From Acidobacteriaceae bacterium (GTDB lineage Bacteria > Acidobacteriota > Terriglobia > Terriglobales > Acidobacteriaceae): 64,000 nucleotides of DNA. The notes beneath the pieces were generated by a model. The model saw nothing but the letters and a program-made list of their open reading frames with translations, was not told the origin of the DNA and ran no database searches. Positions 61,301-64,000 of this stretch are shown in pieces. Position 1 is the stretch's first letter, and every line of letters starts with the position of its first letter. The stretch lies in contig DAIDKP010000023.1 in NCBI GenBank assembly GCA_027449965.1, forward strand, positions 1 to 64,000, in the 5' to 3' direction. Made by a program: the position numbers and the translations under genes.

Positions 61301-62086
61301 CCGCGTCGGAATCACGATCGTTGCGCCGGCGCCCGCCTGCGAACTCGTGCTGTTCTGTGCAGATGTGGTTTCCGGCGCAATCAGCGTGCCGACCTGCGCC
61401 AGCAGTGCCGGCGTCTGCAGCGCGGAGGTTCCGGTCATCCTGGGCGTCGTGGACTGCGCCAGCGTGCTCGCCCCCGCATCCGAAGACGAAGTCACCGCCG
61501 CCACGGCTCGCGCGCCATCCAGCGAAACCACGCCTGCCACCTGCTGCGACAGCGCAGCGGGAATCACCGGCTGCCCGGCAAAGCGCAGGATCGGAAGACC
61601 GCTGGCGTCCAATCCCGCAGCGACCAGCCGCATCTGAAAAGCAGCTTCAACCTGCGCGCGGCTGCCGCTGAAGACGATCCAAAGATGGCTGGCCGGCAGC
61701 GGCTCCACGCTGAATCCCTGCGCCGCGAGCCACGTCGTAACCGCTGTCATCTGCGCCGCAGTGGGAGCAAAGCGCGCAGCAAATTCCGCTGGCGTCAACC
61801 ACTGATGAAACTCCGCGCTCCCGGGTGTTTGCTGCGCGTCGAGCAGCGCGTCCAGAGCCTTCTGCTGCGCTGCAGAGCCTTGCAGCAACAGCAGAACCCG
61901 TTGCACCGTTTGTGATGCCGCCTGCGAGGCTTGCCGTGTTGCAGACTGCCCATCAGGCGGCGGAAGCGGTTCCGCCGTCGCGGCGCCTGAAAGTCGCCCT
62001 GCGGCCATCATTGGCACGCTTCCCGCAGCGATGCAGAGGCTTGTTCCAAGCAGCGCAGCCGCGCTCCAGCGACGCACTTGACGCAT
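58301..62086 (-). CDS. Sedolisin (S53)-like secreted protein with Ig-like repeats, probably inactive
   Basis: 1261 residues. A signal peptide (WSAAALLGTSLCIAAGSVPMMAAG) is followed by a pro-kumamolisin activation domain (LDALLDAQQTPGSAEFHQWLTPAEFAARFAPTAAQM). A subtilase/sedolisin-like domain comes next, then at least four bacterial Ig-like (Big_3-type) repeats ending in AIYSGDSTYAGGTS, GIYSGDINYNQSTS, AVYSGDTTWASSTS and AIYSGDTVFGQATS. Two hydrophobic stretches near the end (WLLLAGLLLVPLG and LLALLLVIGLAVTGLGC) flank a basic patch. The catalytic GTSxxxP reads GSAIAAAAM, and the Glu/Asp pair is also unclear, so proteolysis is doubtful. ATG 62086 is suggested. Confidence 0.78.
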   Translation of the reverse strand: MRQVRRWSAAALLGTSLCIAAGSVPMMAAGRLSGAATAEPLPPPDGQSATRQASQAASQTVQRVLLLLQGSAAQQKALDALLDAQQTPGSAEFHQWLTPAEFAARFAPTAAQMTAVTTWLAAQGFSVEPLPASHLWIVFSGSRAQVEAAFQMRLVAAGLDASGLPILRFAGQPVIPAALSQQVAGVVSLDGARAVAAVTSSSDAGASTLAQSTTPRMTGTSALQTPALLAQVGTLIAPETTSAQNSTSSQAGAGATIVIPTRSQLRTEDVTEFRAAYGLGDGTGLLAVQPDGDDPGRTADEMATAAMAEWSMAAAPGTSVEVIPASGTNATDGFDLAFASAVNRAAGHTVLVGYESCETAMSATHAAFYAALDRLAAAEGIAVIAATGDHGALGCDAASTASGSPQTGVAVNALASTPWNLAVGAATLAGGQTSFAGWEPSSASAAAVASGGGTSELYATPQWQSAQGMPTGDANGSSSHADGSSAPAGQGNAGQGNLGHGRYLPDVVMPATSAALCLSGANLSATCHAVEASGSAIAAAAMAGLAARLDAQDGAQGNLAPNLYRLARMGATGASGSTTAASGTAAASGGASSASAPIVDVTTGGNRLFCVQPGCTTTTDATGGRVGFAAAAGFDRATGLGTVNAAALLAQWMRPDATGTEQAQVLMTNQNGLTYNPSTDIDLTAKVTSLSGGAVPTGTIQFFDQTSQQNTGTPVTLAADGTASYVEPAQFTIGGHNIEAIYSGDSTYAGGTSLPVTFNIQPSSTTLVIAPSTTTPAAGASITVTGTVTSANLGNSPPTGILTVNLDGVPNGTAKFSTTSGVTTASYNLTSPTSGSHTLQGIYSGDINYNQSTSPSVTISIAKLATTVSISATPSKLTQGTPESFTATIAPAAATTTSYTITGTVSFYDGGTTLLGTAPVSSNSATLSDIAISAAVAHSITAVYSGDTTWASSTSSPVVLEPVLQPVTVTLTSSSAVLSPGQAANLTATVTPVTAPAAGIEQNPTGNVFFYAGTQLIGESKLTVGIADTGVATLNVPTLPGGSYELTAIYSGDTVFGQATSNALGFSVESFTITSTTTSITIVQGQSATIPYTITATGGLTGPIQILCGEQNPPTAGAITCTFNPSIVNGTESTTLTVTTYPGTILAANRRPSRPGSKTRPAATGTGEWLLLAGLLLVPLGSRRRRWLHDVRLYRAHLLALLLVIGLAVTGLGCSSTTPSSNGTNTSGTPLGTATLQITGAAYVNNVTVSNHSYLTVNVIP

Positions 62087-62240
62087 GGTTTCTTTCGACA
62101 GCCGATGGGCAGAATGCAGCATGAGTGGCAAGCATGATTGTAAAGCCGACCAGCCCACGCTTCGCTACAACTTTTGCAGCGCTTCGTCAGATTATGGACA
62201 GTGCGCACTCACAGTCCGCCTGCAGCCTTCTGTGCGCCAC

Positions 62241-63311
62241 TCACCGAAAGATATTCTTCGGGCAGATGGCGTGTACGCCCACGTTGCCATCCACAAGCTG
62301 CGTAATGTCCACGTCCACAGCTACGCTGGTCAGCATATAGGCGTCATCGCGGCTCAGGTGCTTCTGCATCACCAGAAAGTCGATCATGTCGCGCACGGCG
62401 AGTTGGGTTGCCGTCGTCAGGTCCGGGCTGAAACCCATCGTGATGAAGCTGGTCGGCGTCTCGGCGCGCGGCCACAGCAGATGCTGGCGTTTGTGCACGA
62501 TAAAGCGGAAGGTTCCGGTCAGAAACGTCTCCATCGCCGTGATATCCACCTCACCGTTGCCCTGTCCGGCGTGGCCGTCGCCTGCTTCAAAAAGCGCTCC
62601 CGGCGCATGCACCGGCAGGTACAGCGTCGTTCCGGCCACCAGCTCACGGTTATCCATGTTGCCGCCGTGCATCCATGGTGGCGCACTGTCGATGCGCCCG
62701 GCAGACTCTGGCGGCGCGTCGCCCATGCTGCCAAAGAACGGGTGCAGCGGAATCTCGATTCCCGGAGCAAAGTCGGCGATCATGCGCTGGCGATCCAGCG
62801 GAATGATCTTCGTGCGCCCGTAGGGAAAATCGTTGGGCAGAAATCCCCGTCCCGGGCCGAATCCATTACAGGCAAAGGGCGCGTCGATGTCGATCTTCAG
62901 AATGTCCACTTCGAGCACGTCGCCCGGCTCGGCCTCGGCAATGGCCAGCGGCCCGGTCAGAATATGTCCGCCCGGTCCCCGGTCCTTCACCTCTTGATAA
63001 ATCGCCTCGTTGTACGGCGGAATATCCTTCGCCGCCACGCCTTCTTTTTCCAGCCGCTCATCCGGTCCGCAGGTTGAGAGCGTCTGCATCGTCACCGTAT
63101 CGCCGGAATGCACCGTCATCACCGGCTTCGCGTGCGCCCAGTAGTATCCCCAGGCCACGGTCTGCGGTGTCGCCAGCAACGTCTTCGCTGCGCCACTCTG
63201 TGCCTGTGCGCCTCCGGCCAATGCCGCGCCCACAGCGGTCACCATTAGCCATTGTCTCCACGCGGACCCTCGTGGTCCTGCGAACAGTTGCCACTGCCGG
63301 TTGATTTTCAT
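62241..63311 (-). CDS. Acetamidase/formamidase family protein, exported
   Basis: 356 residues of the FmdA_AmdA family, which hydrolyses short amides such as formamide or acetamide to ammonia and acid. A signal segment (WLMVTAVGAALAGGAQAQ) precedes PVMTVHSGDTVTMQT, HILTGPLAIAEAEPGDVLEVDIL, HGGNMDNRELVAGTTLYLPVHAPGALFEAGDGHAGQGNGEV and the C-terminal RDMIDFLV region. Export is unusual for the classical enzymes but seen in related proteins. ATG 63311 follows GAGGGAG; ATG 63329 is an alternative. The next gene upstream is an amidase, so the two may share a pathway. Confidence 0.88.
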   Translation of the reverse strand: MKINRQWQLFAGPRGSAWRQWLMVTAVGAALAGGAQAQSGAAKTLLATPQTVAWGYYWAHAKPVMTVHSGDTVTMQTLSTCGPDERLEKEGVAAKDIPPYNEAIYQEVKDRGPGGHILTGPLAIAEAEPGDVLEVDILKIDIDAPFACNGFGPGRGFLPNDFPYGRTKIIPLDRQRMIADFAPGIEIPLHPFFGSMGDAPPESAGRIDSAPPWMHGGNMDNRELVAGTTLYLPVHAPGALFEAGDGHAGQGNGEVDITAMETFLTGTFRFIVHKRQHLLWPRAETPTSFITMGFSPDLTTATQLAVRDMIDFLVMQKHLSRDDAYMLTSVAVDVDITQLVDGNVGVHAICPKNIFR

Positions 63312-63333
63312 CCTGTCTGTCTCCCTCATTGCA

Positions 63334-63411
63334 ATTCGGTGCTTCGATTTGGTGCCGCGATTTGGTGCTGCGATTCAGCCCCATGATTCGGCCCTACGAT
63401 TCAGCTCGGCC
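63334..63411. repeat. Six tandem copies of a 13-bp repeat
   Basis: Six units of exactly 13 bp starting ATTCGG/ATTTGG/ATTCAG: ATTCGGTGCTTCG, ATTTGGTGCCGCG, ATTTGGTGCTGCG, ATTCAGCCCCATG, ATTCGGCCCTACG and ATTCAGCTCGGCC. They lie in the spacer between the formamidase start and the amidase stop. Confidence 0.85.
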
Positions 63412-63467
63412 ATGCACTCCAGCTCCGCATCCCGTCCGTTCTGCGGCCTGCGCGGGGCGTCTTTGTC

Positions 63468-64000
63468 TCACGGCATGTTGGGCAGCAATCCCTGCTCGAC
63501 CAGCGTCGGCGGATGGCGGTGGTGCGTGATCTGCTCATAGGCAAATGCCCAGCCCAGCAGATCGCCGTCGTGCCAGCGTCGCGCAGAGATCTCCAGGCCA
63601 AACGGCAGCCCCGAGGGATAGAATCCGCCCGGCACCACAATCGCCGGAACGCCAAGGATGTTCACCCAGCTTGTATCGCTGTGCGGACCTTCACTGATCG
63701 TGCCGGAGATGCCGCCCGTATGCGCATAACTCTGGGGCATCGTCTCGTCCGGTGGCGGCATCTGCGTCGCCGGATAGACGTATCCATCCAGGTGAAAGCG
63801 GTCGAGCGTCTGGTTATACTCGTCCAGCGATTGCTGACGCGGACGGAAGTAGTTGGCCTGCGCCGCGGGGTCCGTCTCCACCTGCATCTGGCTTTGCTTG
63901 GGTTCGTCCTTGCGCAGGCGCGTCGGATTCACGATCGTGTCGGGAATCGTATGCCCGGTCGCCTGCTCATATTCCGCTACCGAGTGGTATTGCGCCGGGC
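63468..64000 (-). CDS. Amidase, C-terminal part (runs off the right edge)
   Basis: The visible part is the C-terminal third of an amidase-signature enzyme: YVYPATQMPPPDE, SWVNILGVPAIVVPGGFYPSGLPFGLEISARRWHDGDLLGWAFAYEQITHHRHPP. The reading frame stays open to position 64000, so the Ser-Ser-Lys catalytic centre is outside the window. The VNILGVPAIVVPGG and GLPFGLEI stretches are the family's C-terminal landmarks. It reads the same way as the formamidase-like gene, 156 nt before it, and the two are possibly co-transcribed. Confidence 0.88.
   Translation of the reverse strand, partial: PAQYHSVAEYEQATGHTIPDTIVNPTRLRKDEPKQSQMQVETDPAAQANYFRPRQQSLDEYNQTLDRFHLDGYVYPATQMPPPDETMPQSYAHTGGISGTISEGPHSDTSWVNILGVPAIVVPGGFYPSGLPFGLEISARRWHDGDLLGWAFAYEQITHHRHPPTLVEQGLLPNMP

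Overview
The window looks like the chromosome of a GC-rich Acidobacteriota member (Terriglobia/Acidobacteriaceae type). This is inferred from the gene content: several CRTAC1/FG-GAP secreted proteins, a sedolisin-like protein with Ig-like repeats, a DUF5818-like protein, and an RpoB carrying an extra Cys-rich insertion. No rRNA, CRISPR array, transposase, integrase or plasmid/phage gene was seen.

Positions 1-16.9 kb hold the transcription/translation core on the + strand: the 3' end of tuf, rpmG, tRNA-Trp, secE, nusG, rplK, then rplA, rplJ, rplL, rpoB and rpoC. The usual rplK-rplA pair is split by a terminator, a PLP aminotransferase, a secreted GH13 glucosidase and a good new promoter. The rplL-rpoB and rpoB-rpoC spacers carry strong hairpins.

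Positions 17-25 kb (mostly - strand) hold a giant GH13-like protein, a Tat-exported Gfo/Idh/MocA oxidoreductase, a YceH protein and a tandem HD-GYP protein. Positions 25-37.9 kb hold two large secreted FG-GAP/UnbV proteins (+), a truncated CBM gene, a three-gene - strand nucleotide-sugar cassette (CapD-like dehydratase, NeuC-like epimerase, DegT aminotransferase) and an amidase.

Positions 38-47.8 kb form a - strand operon-like run. A DAHP synthase leads, followed by an HzsA-related haem protein, a CRTAC1 protein and a YVTN/di-haem cytochrome, coupled by ATGA overlaps or a 2-nt gap. A propeller protein, a RidA protein and a periplasmic binding lipoprotein follow.

Positions 48-56.8 kb form the most striking region: a more AT-rich + strand redox cluster. 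It encodes a decahaem MtrA/DmsE-type cytochrome, a fused monohaem cytochrome-porin with Cyc2-like layout, a type-1 copper protein, a membrane-anchored hexahaem cytochrome, a monohaem cytochrome, and unknown secreted and membrane proteins. Near-perfect CRP-type palindromes (TGTGA-N6-TCACA) sit in the divergent promoter region shared with the DAHP-synthase operon and again before the porin gene. Together these suggest a regulated outer-membrane electron conduit, for extracellular electron transfer or metal oxidation/reduction. A tRNA-Ser gene marks its right edge.

Positions 57-64 kb return to GC-rich sequence: an S4 RNA-binding protein, a lipocalin, a degenerate sedolisin-like protein, a formamidase/acetamidase, a 13-bp tandem repeat and the 3' part of an amidase.
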